Origin: Gammaproteobacteria bacterium
Lineage (GTDB): Bacteria > Pseudomonadota > Gammaproteobacteria > Pseudomonadales > Cellvibrionaceae
Reading direction: 5' to 3'
Assembly: GCA_021151835.1 (NCBI GenBank)
Contig: JAGKWO010000085.1
Coordinates: forward strand, 1-16,825
DNA length: 16,825 nucleotides
Shown: positions 1 through 7,318 of the stretch, in pieces
Position numbering within the stretch: the first letter of the stretch is position 1
How the letters are laid out: each line of letters starts with the position of its first letter
Translations under genes and position numbers: made by a program
The notes under the pieces: model-generated
What the model saw: only the letters and a program-made list of their open reading frames with translations
Database searches by the model: none
What the model was told of the DNA's origin: nothing

Positions 1-52
1 AATGGTAGAGCTCACAAGGCCGAGCCGCATGAATTGATGGAGCCATCTTTAA

Positions 53-2029
53 ATGACAGATTCAAAAATTATCTACACCCAAACCGACGAAGCACCCGCC
101 CTTGCCACTTATTCCCTCTTGCCCATCGTACAGGCCTACACCAAATCTTCAGGCGTGGTGATTGAAACTCGCGATATTTCTCTGTCAGGCCGCATCATCG
201 CTGCATTCCCGGAGCGATTGACCGAATCCCAGCGCATCGGCGATCACTTGGCGGAATTAGGCCAATTGGCGACCACGCCAGAAGCTAACATTATCAAGTT
301 ACCCAACATCAGCGCCTCGATTCCTCAATTAAAGGCCGCCATCAAAGAATTGCAAACCCAGGGCTACAACCTACCGGATTACCCGGAAGCTCCTGCAAAC
401 GACGACGAGAAAAATGTCAAAGCCCGTTATGACAAGATCAAGGGCTCCGCAGTGAACCCGGTACTGCGCGAAGGCAACTCTGATCGTCGCGCTCCGCTCT
501 CCGTCAAAAATTATGCACGCAAAAACCCTCACAAAATGGGTGCTTGGTCGGCGGATTCCAAATCGAAAGCCACCATGATGAAAGTGTCTGACCCGATCAT
601 CTTTGGTCATTTTGTATCGGTTTACTACGCCCCCGTGCTGGAGAAACACGCTGCCGTCCTGGCTGACTTGGGAGTGGATGTTAATAATGGTATCGGCGAC
701 CTTTACACCAAGATCAAATCATTGCCTGCGGAAAAGCAAGCCGAAATCGAAGCGGATATCAACGCGCTTTACGCGACTCGTCCACAATTGGCGATGGTGA
801 ATTCAGATAAGGGCATTACCAACTTGCATGTGCCAAGCGACGTGATTGTGGACGCATCCATGCCGGCCATGATTCGCGATTCCGGCAAAATGTGGAATGC
901 CGAGGGGAAATTGCAGGATGCGAAAGCCTGTATCCCTGACCGTTGTTATGCCGGCGTGTACCAGGTTGTAATTGAAGACTGTAAGAAGAATGGTGCGTTC
1001 AACCCCGTAACCATGGGTAGCGTGCCTAATGTGGGTTTGATGGCGCAGGCGGCTGAAGAATATGGTTCACATGATAAAACCTTCCAAATCGCGGCCAACG
1101 GTACCGTTCGCCTGGTAGATGCCAATGGCAATGTTGTGTTGGAACAAGCGGTGGAGGAGGGTGATATTTTCCGCGCTTGCCAAGTGAAAGACCTGCCTGT
1201 CCAGGACTGGGTGAAGCTTGCGGTTAATCGCGCTCGCGCCACTAATACCCCGGCAGTTTTTTGGTTGGATGAGAAGCGTGCACATGATGCGCAGCTGATC
1301 GCCAAAGTGAAAACCTACCTTAAAAACCACGACACCCAGGGGTTGGAAATCCACATCATGTCACCGGAAGCGGCTACCCAGTTCTCATTGGATCGCATCC
1401 GCAAAGGTGAGGACACCATATCGGTGACTGGCAACGTATTGCGCGACTACCTGACGGACCTGTTTCCCATCATGGAACTGGGTACTTCTGCAAAAATGCT
1501 ATCTATTGTTCCCCTGATGAACGGCGGCGGTCTGTTCGAAACCGGTGCTGGTGGCTCGGCGCCCAAGCACGTCCAGCAATTTGTGGAAGAGGGACATTTA
1601 CGCTGGGATTCACTGGGTGAATTTCTCGCACTGGCGGAGTCCCTGGATCATTACGGCAATGTGACAGGTAATCAGAAAGCCAAAGTGTTGGCAAAAACCC
1701 TCGACCAAGCGAATGGCTTGTTCCTGGATAACAACAAATCACCGGGTCGCGCCGTTGGCGAGTTCGATAACCGTGGCAGTCACTTCTATTTGGCAATGTA
1801 TTGGGCGCAAACCCTGGCGGCGCAAACGGAAGATGCCGCTTTAGCCGCGCAATTCGCACCCCTTGCGAAGGCGCTGGCCGAAAACGAAGGTAAAATCGTA
1901 GCGGAGTTGATTGCGGCGGGAGGTAAGCCCGTGGACTTGGGCGGTTACTATCGCCCGGATGTGGCAAAAACCTCAGCAGCAATGCGCCCAAGCGCGACAT
2001 TTAACGCTGCCCTGGCAAACCTGGGTTAG
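53..2029 (+). CDS. icd: Monomeric NADP-dependent isocitrate dehydrogenase with an 83-residue internal gap
   Basis: This is the monomeric (IDH-II) class of isocitrate dehydrogenase, which oxidatively decarboxylates isocitrate to 2-oxoglutarate with NADP in the TCA cycle. The protein has 658 residues, while the family is usually about 740 (741 in Azotobacter vinelandii, from memory). Isocitrate-binding residues S132, N135, R139 and R145 keep their Azotobacter numbering. After S171 every known site is shifted by exactly 83: K255 becomes K172, metal ligands D350/D548/D552 become D267/D465/D469, Y420 becomes Y337, and NADP residues H589, R600 and R649 become H506, R517 and R566. The gap lies between SADSKS and KATMMK at nucleotides 565/566, in frame, inside the large domain. 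All listed catalytic residues survive, but loss of that much of the fold probably disables the enzyme. The ATG at 53 gives the family N-terminus (KIIYTQTDEAPALATYSLLP); the Shine-Dalgarno is weak. A terminator follows. Family identity is certain; activity is doubtful. Confidence 0.95.
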   Translation: MTDSKIIYTQTDEAPALATYSLLPIVQAYTKSSGVVIETRDISLSGRIIAAFPERLTESQRIGDHLAELGQLATTPEANIIKLPNISASIPQLKAAIKELQTQGYNLPDYPEAPANDDEKNVKARYDKIKGSAVNPVLREGNSDRRAPLSVKNYARKNPHKMGAWSADSKSKATMMKVSDPIIFGHFVSVYYAPVLEKHAAVLADLGVDVNNGIGDLYTKIKSLPAEKQAEIEADINALYATRPQLAMVNSDKGITNLHVPSDVIVDASMPAMIRDSGKMWNAEGKLQDAKACIPDRCYAGVYQVVIEDCKKNGAFNPVTMGSVPNVGLMAQAAEEYGSHDKTFQIAANGTVRLVDANGNVVLEQAVEEGDIFRACQVKDLPVQDWVKLAVNRARATNTPAVFWLDEKRAHDAQLIAKVKTYLKNHDTQGLEIHIMSPEAATQFSLDRIRKGEDTISVTGNVLRDYLTDLFPIMELGTSAKMLSIVPLMNGGGLFETGAGGSAPKHVQQFVEEGHLRWDSLGEFLALAESLDHYGNVTGNQKAKVLAKTLDQANGLFLDNNKSPGRAVGEFDNRGSHFYLAMYWAQTLAAQTEDAALAAQFAPLAKALAENEGKIVAELIAAGGKPVDLGGYYRPDVAKTSAAMRPSATFNAALANLG

Positions 2030-2064
2030 TTCCTGCGGTAAAGCATCTGTTGAAAAGTAGCGTT

Positions 2065-2098
2065 AAAAGCCTCTGGTGGAAACACGAGAGGCTTTTTT
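2065..2098 (+). terminator. Rho-independent terminator after icd
   Basis: The arms AGCCTCT (2068-2074) and AGAGGCT (2087-2093) form a GC-rich stem with a 12-nt loop, extended by A/T pairs at the base and followed by TTTTTT. It lies 36 nt after the icd stop. The A-run on its left could give weaker termination for cspD, which converges from the other side. Confidence 0.85.
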
Positions 2099-2103
2099 CA
2101 TTC

Positions 2104-2140
2104 TAGTCCGAGGGATTTTTGGAATGCCCCATCCGGACTA
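2104..2140 (-). repeat. Inverted repeat just downstream of cspD
   Basis: TAGTCCG (2104-2110) and CGGACTA (2134-2140) are a perfect 7-bp inverted repeat with a 23-nt spacer, starting 8 nt past the cspD stop. It may form a stem at the 3' end of the cspD transcript. No U-tract follows, so it is not called a terminator. Confidence 0.35.
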
Positions 2141-2148
2141 TGGGTCTA

Positions 2149-2385
2149 TCAGGCAGGTACGGGGCTCGTTCGAGTCATAGTGACGGGCGCGGATATGTTG
2201 ACCGCATGCAGGCCTTTATCCCCTTTGGTTACCTCGAAACTGACTTGCTGGCCTGCTTTAAGGGTTTTATAACCCTCCATCGCTATGGCTGAATAATGAG
2301 CGAACAAATCTTCGCCACCTTCATCTGCCAGAATAAAACCATAGCCTTTTGCATTATTGAACCATTTCACTGTGCCGGTTGGCAT
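2149..2385 (-). CDS. cspD: Cold-shock domain protein, CspD-like
   Basis: This 78-residue single cold-shock domain protein binds single-stranded nucleic acid. Both RNP motifs are visible: KGYGFI (RNP1, about residues 13-18) and DLFAHY (RNP2, about 26-31). The start MPTGTVKWFNNAKGYGF is typical. In E. coli CspD is a stationary-phase replication inhibitor rather than a cold-induced chaperone, and it sits divergently beside clpS-clpA as here, which supports the CspD assignment over CspA paralogues. The minus strand carries AAGGAT 7 nt before the ATG. The C-terminal tail after the domain (PVTMTRTSPVPA) is not conserved. An inverted repeat, CCCGAG/CTCGGG (2402-2407 and 2462-2467), lies in the leader next to the ribosome-binding site and could affect translation; this is inference. 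Confidence 0.9.
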   Translation of the reverse strand: MPTGTVKWFNNAKGYGFILADEGGEDLFAHYSAIAMEGYKTLKAGQQVSFEVTKGDKGLHAVNISAPVTMTRTSPVPA

Positions 2386-2574
2386 ATTTGGAATCCTTCT
2401 GCCCGAGTGATGCCCTTGAAAAACACCACTGTCGTTATTATTGTCCCAAGTACTGCAATTGCTCGGGGGTCATGGACAAGAGATTTGCCTGAGGAGGCAT
2501 GCGCTGTTTAACTTATGCTTTTAAGTGGCCAAGTGTTTTATTGTTATACGCAATAAGAGCCCTGATTCAAGCAA

Positions 2575-2609
2575 AGTGCCGCATTAATGTGCAGCGGCGC
2601 TCTTTTTTT
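2575..2609 (+). terminator. Orphan rho-independent terminator between cspD and clpS
   Basis: AGTGCCGC (2575-2582) pairs with GCGGCGCT (2594-2601), eight pairs with one U-G wobble. The loop is 11 nt and is followed by CTTTTTTT. It is oriented on the plus strand, upstream of clpS and away from any annotated plus-strand gene end. It could end a small RNA starting in 2390-2570, act as an attenuator for clpS, or stop read-through from icd. Confidence 0.7.
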
Positions 2610-2668
2610 ATCCAACAATTGACCCAAAGTCAAGCGTTAATCCGTAGATTAGGGCATTAGGGGTTGTT

Positions 2669-3040
2669 ATGACGATGGGTTACAATATTGGCGAATATCC
2701 AATCATTTTTTATTTGTATCGAATCTCTATGGGCAATCTCCAAAACCATCAACTAACCTTAGGCAAAGACGATGAAAATTCTGCTGACGATTCCGAAGGC
2801 GGCCTTGCAGTTTTAACATCCAAACCCAAGTTAAAACGACCATCCATGTATAAGGTTGTTTTACTGAACGACGATTACACTCCCATGGATTTCGTAGTGG
2901 AGATATTGGAAATTTTTTTTTCCATGTCGCGCGAGAAAGCTACCCATGTGATGTTAACGGTACATGTTCACGGCAAAGCAGTTTGTGGCATCTATACTCG
3001 TGATATTGCTGAAACTAAAGCTAGGCGCGATGTTAAGTAA
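2669..3040 (+). CDS. clpS: ClpS adaptor, C-terminus missing
   Basis: ClpS delivers proteins with N-terminal destabilising residues to ClpAP. The core is clear: MYKVVLLNDDYTPMDF (family NDDYTP ligand pocket), the helix EILEIFFSMSREKATHVMLTVH, then KAVCGIYTRDIAETK. In E. coli and Pseudomonas, ETK is followed by about 22 residues containing VNxYAR and HPLLC, which form the last helix and strand and part of the pocket wall. Here the frame instead reads ARRDVK and stops inside the start of clpA, overlapping it by 11 nt. This looks like a deletion removing the clpS tail and the clpS-clpA spacer, with a junction around 3019-3023. Start choice: ATG 2669 has AGGGG 5 nt upstream. ATG 2729 (MGNLQNHQL) matches the Pseudomonas N-terminus better but lacks a Shine-Dalgarno; from it the protein is 103 residues. 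Function is probably impaired. Confidence 0.85.
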   Translation: MTMGYNIGEYPIIFYLYRISMGNLQNHQLTLGKDDENSADDSEGGLAVLTSKPKLKRPSMYKVVLLNDDYTPMDFVVEILEIFFSMSREKATHVMLTVHVHGKAVCGIYTRDIAETKARRDVK

Positions 3041-5327
3041 AGATCTGGAAGTGACCTTAAATCTTGCTTTCAAAGGTGCGCGCTCCAAGCGACACGAATT
3101 CATGACCGTTGAGCACCTGCTTCTCGCGCTCATAGATAATGATTCGGCAGCAAATGTATTGCGCGCTTGCGGTGCTGATTTAATTAGTCTACGCAAAGAG
3201 TTGATCGAGTTTGTCGATTCCACCACCCCGCTTATCCCCGAAAATGACAGCGAACGCGAAACCCAGCCAACCCTGGGCTTCCAGCGCGTATTACAGCGTG
3301 CAGTTTTCCACGTGCAATCTTCCGGCAAACAGGAAGTGACAGGGGCTAATGTACTGGTTGCGATTTTTAGCGAGCAGGAAAGCCAGGCTGTCTACTACCT
3401 GAAACAACAGAGTATTGCCCGGATTGATGTGGTCAATTACATCACTCATGGTATTCACAAAGTGGCTGGGAATAATGACCATAGCCATGACCATCATCAC
3501 GGTTCCCAGGAAAACCAGGACGAGGAGTCTCCTTCCAGTGAGTCGGGTGCGCAGAGCCCGCTTGAAAACTTCGCCTCCAATTTAAATGAAGCCGCCATGC
3601 AAGGACGAATAGATCCATTGGTAGGGCGGGAATATGAGGTTGAGCGTGTATGCCAGATTTTGTCGCGCCGGCGCAAAAATAACCCGCTGCTTGTGGGTGA
3701 ATCGGGGGTTGGAAAGACGGCAATTGCGGAAGGCCTCGCCAAGCGGATTGTGGATGGTGATGTTCCTGAGACCCTTGCTGACAGCGTGGTTTACTCGCTC
3801 GACATGGGTGCCTTGTTAGCGGGTACCAAATATCGCGGTGATTTTGAGAAGCGCTTTAAAAGTTTGTTAAACGATTTGAAGAAGCAAAAAAATTCGATTC
3901 TATTTATTGATGAAATACACACTATTATCGGAGCGGGCGCTGCCTCCGGTGGAGTAATGGACGCTTCCAACCTGTTAAAACCCCTGCTGTCTTCGGGCGA
4001 GATTCGCTGCATGGGGTCCACTACCTTTCAGGAGTTCAGAGGTATTTTCGACAAGGATCGGGCGCTTTCACGCCGCTTTCAAAAAGTGGACGTTAATGAG
4101 CCAACCGTGGATGAAACCTATCAAATTCTCAAAGGCCTTAAAAGTCGCTTTGAGAAGCATCACAACCTGCGCTACACCGATGCTGCCTTGCGCGCAGCGG
4201 CGGAATTGGCGGAACGGTACATAAATGACCGCTTCCTGCCGGACAAGGCAATTGATGTGATCGACGAAGCAGGTGCATACCAGCAGTTACTGGCGCCGAG
4301 CAAGCGCAAAAAAACCATTGGCGTGACCGATGTGGAAAACGTCGTTGCCAAAATTGCGCGTATTCCGCCGAAGAGTGTGTCCTCTTCGGATAAAGAGCAA
4401 TTGCGCAAGCTCGATCAGAACCTCAAGCTCACGGTGTTTGGTCAGGACGAGGCTATCGATACTCTGGCCACCGCGATCAAGCTGTCGCGGGCCGGGTTAG
4501 GCGCGGCAGAAAAACCCATAGGTTCGTTTTTGTTTGCGGGTCCAACCGGGGTGGGCAAAACAGAGGTCTGCCGTCAGTTGGCGAAATGCATGGGCATGGA
4601 GATGGTACGGTTCGACATGTCTGAGTATATGGAGCGCCACACAGTGTCACGTTTAATTGGTGCGCCTCCAGGTTATGTCGGGTTTGACCAAGGTGGCCTA
4701 TTGACTGATGCCATTACCAAACAGCCCCATTGTGTATTGTTGCTGGACGAGATTGAAAAAGCTCACCCAGAGGTCTTTAACTTGTTATTGCAAGTTATGG
4801 ACCACGGCACCCTAACGGATAACAACGGTCGTAAAGCCGACTTCCGCAACGTTATCCTCATCATGACAACCAATGCCGGTGCAGAGGTAATGAGTAGGGC
4901 GTCTATAGGTTTCACGCATCAAGACCATTCAACCGATGGTATGGAAGCGATCAAGAAAATGTTTACACCTGAGTTCCGTAATCGGTTGGATGCGATTGTG
5001 CAGTTTGCGTCCCTCACCCTCAACACGATTAAAACGGTCGTGGACAAGTTCCTTATGGAACTGCAAACCCAATTGGATGATAAACACGTTACGCTTGAGA
5101 TCAGCGATGAAGCGCGTGAGTGGTTGGCTATCCACGGGTACGACGTAAAAATGGGCGCGCGCCCCATGGCGCGCTTGATCCAGGACAAGCTCAAGAAGCC
5201 ATTGGCAGAGGAGATTCTCTTCGGTGCTTTGTCTAATGGGGGTGGCACTGTTGAGGTGGATGTGGATCCGATAGAGGACAAGATCACCATCGCCGTAAAG
5301 GCTCGGCAGGCAGCTCAACCAGCCTGA
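3030..5327 (+). CDS. clpA: ATP-dependent Clp protease ATP-binding subunit ClpA
   Basis: ClpA is the AAA+ unfoldase of the cytoplasmic ClpAP protease. The protein has 765 residues from MLSKDLEVTL and is full length (E. coli 758). Clp N-domain spans 1-140, followed by a His/acid-rich linker (about 145-175, with HSHDHHH at 151-157). D1 has Walker A GESGVGKT (223-230), Walker B LFIDE (291-295) and pore motif KYRG (267-270). D2 has Walker A GPTGVGKT (504-511), Walker B LLLDE (570-574) and pore motif GYVG (548-551). The ClpP-docking tripeptide is IGF at 626-628, where E. coli has IGL. The frame is open back to 2964, but those 22 codons overlie clpS in another frame and are not family sequence. The region just upstream appears deleted, leaving only a weak AGG as ribosome-binding site. 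Confidence 0.95.
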   Translation: MLSKDLEVTLNLAFKGARSKRHEFMTVEHLLLALIDNDSAANVLRACGADLISLRKELIEFVDSTTPLIPENDSERETQPTLGFQRVLQRAVFHVQSSGKQEVTGANVLVAIFSEQESQAVYYLKQQSIARIDVVNYITHGIHKVAGNNDHSHDHHHGSQENQDEESPSSESGAQSPLENFASNLNEAAMQGRIDPLVGREYEVERVCQILSRRRKNNPLLVGESGVGKTAIAEGLAKRIVDGDVPETLADSVVYSLDMGALLAGTKYRGDFEKRFKSLLNDLKKQKNSILFIDEIHTIIGAGAASGGVMDASNLLKPLLSSGEIRCMGSTTFQEFRGIFDKDRALSRRFQKVDVNEPTVDETYQILKGLKSRFEKHHNLRYTDAALRAAAELAERYINDRFLPDKAIDVIDEAGAYQQLLAPSKRKKTIGVTDVENVVAKIARIPPKSVSSSDKEQLRKLDQNLKLTVFGQDEAIDTLATAIKLSRAGLGAAEKPIGSFLFAGPTGVGKTEVCRQLAKCMGMEMVRFDMSEYMERHTVSRLIGAPPGYVGFDQGGLLTDAITKQPHCVLLLDEIEKAHPEVFNLLLQVMDHGTLTDNNGRKADFRNVILIMTTNAGAEVMSRASIGFTHQDHSTDGMEAIKKMFTPEFRNRLDAIVQFASLTLNTIKTVVDKFLMELQTQLDDKHVTLEISDEAREWLAIHGYDVKMGARPMARLIQDKLKKPLAEEILFGALSNGGGTVEVDVDPIEDKITIAVKARQAAQPA

Positions 5328-5365
5328 TTTGTTTGACAATTGCCTCGGTAACCTCGTGACCAAAC

Positions 5366-5400
5366 ACAAAAGCCGCACTGCGAAGTGCGGCTTTTGTTTT
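5366..5400 (+). terminator. Bidirectional terminator between clpA and infA
   Basis: A perfect 14-bp stem (5366-5379 with 5384-5397) closes a GCGA tetraloop. The GC core is GCCGCACT, flanked by CAAAA/TTTTG. The plus strand continues into TTTTGTTTT and the minus strand into TTTTGTGTTTG, so it should end both clpA and the converging infA transcript. Confidence 0.92.
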
Positions 5401-5425
5401 AGGAGTCAGGGTTCAATTAAGAGGA

Positions 5426-5644
5426 CTAACGAGCACGGTAGGTGATGCGGCCCTTGGTCAGGTCGTACGGTGTCATTTCAACTTTAACCTTGTCCCCGGT
5501 GAGGATGCGAATGTAATTTTTACGCATTTTGCCGGAGATGTGGGCAATCACCACATGTCCATTTTCCAATTTTACGCGAAAGGTAGTATTCGGCAGGGTA
5601 TCAACCACTTCACCATCAAATTCAATGCAATCGTCTTTTGCCAT
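5426..5644 (-). CDS. infA: Translation initiation factor IF-1
   Basis: IF-1 is a 72-residue S1/OB-fold protein that binds the 30S A-site region during initiation. The length equals the bacterial norm. The start MAKDDCIEFDGEV and the stretches NTTFRVKLENGH and HISGKMRKNYIRILTGD are hallmark sequence. GAGGAA lies about 9 nt before the ATG on the minus strand. It converges on clpA across a shared terminator, and lies 174 nt downstream of bpt with a probable terminator between, so it likely has its own promoter. The leader holds a 7-bp hairpin (5676-5694). Confidence 0.97.
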   Translation of the reverse strand: MAKDDCIEFDGEVVDTLPNTTFRVKLENGHVVIAHISGKMRKNYIRILTGDKVKVEMTPYDLTKGRITYRAR

Positions 5645-5675
5645 GCGGCAGTTTCCTCAGGGGGTTCAGTAAACG

Positions 5676-5694
5676 CCTATCGATATGCGATAGG
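5676..5694 (-). repeat. Hairpin-forming inverted repeat in the infA leader
   Basis: CCTATCG (5676-5682) and CGATAGG (5688-5694) form a perfect 7-bp stem with a 5-nt loop, 31 nt upstream of the infA start. It could be a 5' leader hairpin or a regulator site. There is no U-tract in either direction. Confidence 0.5.
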
Positions 5695-5701
5695 AGGGGG
5701 G

Positions 5702-5729
5702 TAAAAAATAAGGCGTGAATTGTGCCTTA
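5702..5729 (-). terminator. Probable terminator of the aat-bpt transcript
   Basis: On the minus strand TAAGGC (5729-5724) and GCCTTA (5714-5709) form a short 6-bp stem with a 9-nt loop, followed directly by TTTTTT (5708-5703). It lies about 90 nt after the bpt stop. The stem is short, so termination may be partial and allow some read-through into infA. Confidence 0.5.
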
Positions 5730-5818
5730 ATTAACCAGGGCCGCCAAGGGGAAATGAGGACAAATGCGGTAAATGAAGTCATCTTGGGCGGCAATTTGCG
5801 CAAAATTGGCGCAACTGC

Positions 5819-6526
5819 CTAGTTAAGGCGCATCCAGCGGCGATTGATTAATAACTCCAGGGGGCGATATTGGGTTTTGTAGTTCATCTTGCCGCAGTCT
5901 TTAATCCAATATCCCAAGTACACGTAGTCCAATCCCATTGCCCGTGCCTTATCAATTTGTGCCAGTATCGCGAACTTGCCCAGGCTGCGCCCTTCCTGTT
6001 CCGGGTCATAGAATGTATAAACCGCAGACAATCCGTCGCCAAGCTGATCGCAGACCGATACCCCGATTAGCCGGCCCGCTTGGCGCAACTCAATATATTG
6101 GGTGATACCCCACTCGCTGGTAAGGAAGGCCCGGTATTGGTCCTCCGAAGGGGGATACATATCCCCGTCCTGGTGTCTTCCTTCTATATATTTTGCGTAC
6201 AGGTTGTAGTGCTCAGGTGTATTGATGTTGCTGGTAATCTGTAGGTCCAAATCGCTGTTTCGTTGCAAGCAACGGCGTTGTGTGCGGCTGGGTTTGAACA
6301 GTTTTACCGGAATCCGACAGGAAACGCAGGCTTGGCAGCGTAGGCATTGGGGGCGATACAAATGGGCGCCGCTACGACGGAAGCCGAGTTGGGATAATTG
6401 GGTATACAAAGCGGGGTCAATTCTGGCTTCAGGATCAACAAATACGGTAGTCGCCTCCTGCCCATCAAGATAGCTGCAGGGGTGGGGCTGGGTAGCGAAT
6501 AGCTTTAGCGTTGATAAGTCAGACAT
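5819..6526 (-). CDS. bpt: Aspartate/glutamate leucyltransferase (Bpt, ATE family)
   Basis: Enzymes of this family move an aminoacyl group from charged tRNA onto proteins with N-terminal Asp or Glu. The bacterial Bpt branch uses Leu-tRNA, making an N-degron for ClpS-ClpAP. The 235-residue length equals the Pseudomonas homologue. The cysteine-rich ATE N-domain shows C17 in PHPCSYL and C61, C64, C67 and C70 in CLRCQACVSC. The C-terminal acyltransferase-like domain has EGRHQDGDMYPPS (115-127), AVYTFYDPE (168-176) and LGYWIKDCGKMNYKTQYRP (204-222). It begins 21 nt after the aat stop, so the two transferases are probably co-transcribed. Databases often call this arginyltransferase (ate); leucyl transfer is inferred from characterised bacterial members. 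Confidence 0.93.
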   Translation of the reverse strand: MSDLSTLKLFATQPHPCSYLDGQEATTVFVDPEARIDPALYTQLSQLGFRRSGAHLYRPQCLRCQACVSCRIPVKLFKPSRTQRRCLQRNSDLDLQITSNINTPEHYNLYAKYIEGRHQDGDMYPPSEDQYRAFLTSEWGITQYIELRQAGRLIGVSVCDQLGDGLSAVYTFYDPEQEGRSLGKFAILAQIDKARAMGLDYVYLGYWIKDCGKMNYKTQYRPLELLINRRWMRLN

Positions 6527-6547
6527 GAATGCCTCGCGTAAATCCGG

Positions 6548-7261
6548 TTATTCCCAAGGGGTTACAGTCAATGTTGACCAGGGCTGGGAATACACACTCG
6601 GCTCGTGGATAAAGTTTACCAGCATTCTTTGGAATTCTTCACGGGGAATTTCCACGGCGCCCAAGCTAAACAAGTGATCATTGGCAACTTGGCAGTCGAT
6701 TAGCGCAAAGCTCCACGAACATAACTGGCGAACCAAATGGGCGAATCCGACTTTGGATGCGTTGTCCGCATGTGCAAACATGGATTCACCAAAAAAAATT
6801 TTTCCAATGGCCATGCCGTAGAGCCCGCCAACCAATTGATTTTCTTGCCAGACTTCCACGGAATGGGCATGGCCGCGACGGTGCAGTGCAGTATAGCCTG
6901 CAATGATCTCTTCACTGATCCAGGTTCCGTCGGCATAGCGGCGCGGTGCGGCGCAGGCGCGCATTACCTCTTCAAAGCAATTATCAAAGGTGACCCGATA
7001 AATTCCTTTGCGCAGCAATTTGAACAGGCTTCTGGAAATATGAAGTTGTGTTGGGTAAATCACAGTTCGTGGGCTGGGGCTCCACCAAAGGATGGGGTCG
7101 CCGGGATTGAACCAAGGGAAAATACCCTGCTGATAGGCGGCCAATATTCGTTCGGGCGACAAGTCACCGCCGACAGCCAGCAGGCCGTTCGGATCGTTTA
7201 ATGCGGATTCCGGAGCTGGGAACTCGTGGTTGTAGGGGCTTAGCCAGGGGATAGAAATCAT
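6548..7261 (-). CDS. aat: Leucyl/phenylalanyl-tRNA-protein transferase
   Basis: Aat adds Leu or Phe to proteins with N-terminal Lys or Arg, creating primary N-degrons for ClpS. It has 237 residues (E. coli 234). Family motifs in order: NGLLAVGGDLSPERI (25-39), QGIFPWF (45-51), WWSPSPR (59-65), HSVEVW (133-138), GGLYG (145-149), FFGESMF (156-162), ASKVGF (168-173), LIDCQ (187-191) and SLGAVEIPR (199-207). No Shine-Dalgarno is evident before ATG 7261, but MISIPWLSPYNHEFP matches the family start. It leads the aat-bpt pair, divergent from prkA, with a 275-nt shared upstream region that contains a palindrome at 7302-7318. Confidence 0.96.
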   Translation of the reverse strand: MISIPWLSPYNHEFPAPESALNDPNGLLAVGGDLSPERILAAYQQGIFPWFNPGDPILWWSPSPRTVIYPTQLHISRSLFKLLRKGIYRVTFDNCFEEVMRACAAPRRYADGTWISEEIIAGYTALHRRGHAHSVEVWQENQLVGGLYGMAIGKIFFGESMFAHADNASKVGFAHLVRQLCSWSFALIDCQVANDHLFSLGAVEIPREEFQRMLVNFIHEPSVYSQPWSTLTVTPWE

Positions 7262-7301
7262 GAATTAAAATTGAATGTTGATTTACTTGGGCTTTCGTCA
7301 C

Positions 7302-7318
7302 GTACTAAAAAATAGTAC
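7302..7318. promoter_or_regulatory. Perfect palindrome GTACTA-5-TAGTAC between aat and prkA
   Basis: GTACTA (7302-7307) and TAGTAC (7313-7318) flank AAAAA. The 17-bp dyad lies 41 nt upstream of the aat start and about 110 bp upstream of the proposed prkA -10. Its size and place suit a dimeric regulator binding site for either gene. No regulator is identified. Confidence 0.45.

Noticed and set aside
1503..2000. 165-codon minus-strand open frame opposite icd
   Set aside because: It is the complement of conserved icd coding sequence and has no recognisable features.
2964..3029. Upstream extension of the clpA frame (22 extra codons)
   Set aside because: The extra codons lie over clpS in another frame, do not resemble the Clp N-domain, and MLSKDLE at 3030 is the family start.
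4929..5378. 149-codon minus-strand open frame opposite the end of clpA
   Set aside because: It lies antisense to strongly conserved clpA D2 sequence and runs over the two-way terminator; no recognisable protein features.
5796..5814. Inverted repeat TTGCGC/GCGCAA just after bpt as a terminator
   Set aside because: No U-tract on either strand; the nearby 5702-5729 stem with TTTTTT is the better terminator candidate.
6737..7201. 154-codon plus-strand open frame opposite aat
   Set aside because: It lies wholly within aat, whose family motifs are continuous on the other strand; no ribosome-binding site or known domain.
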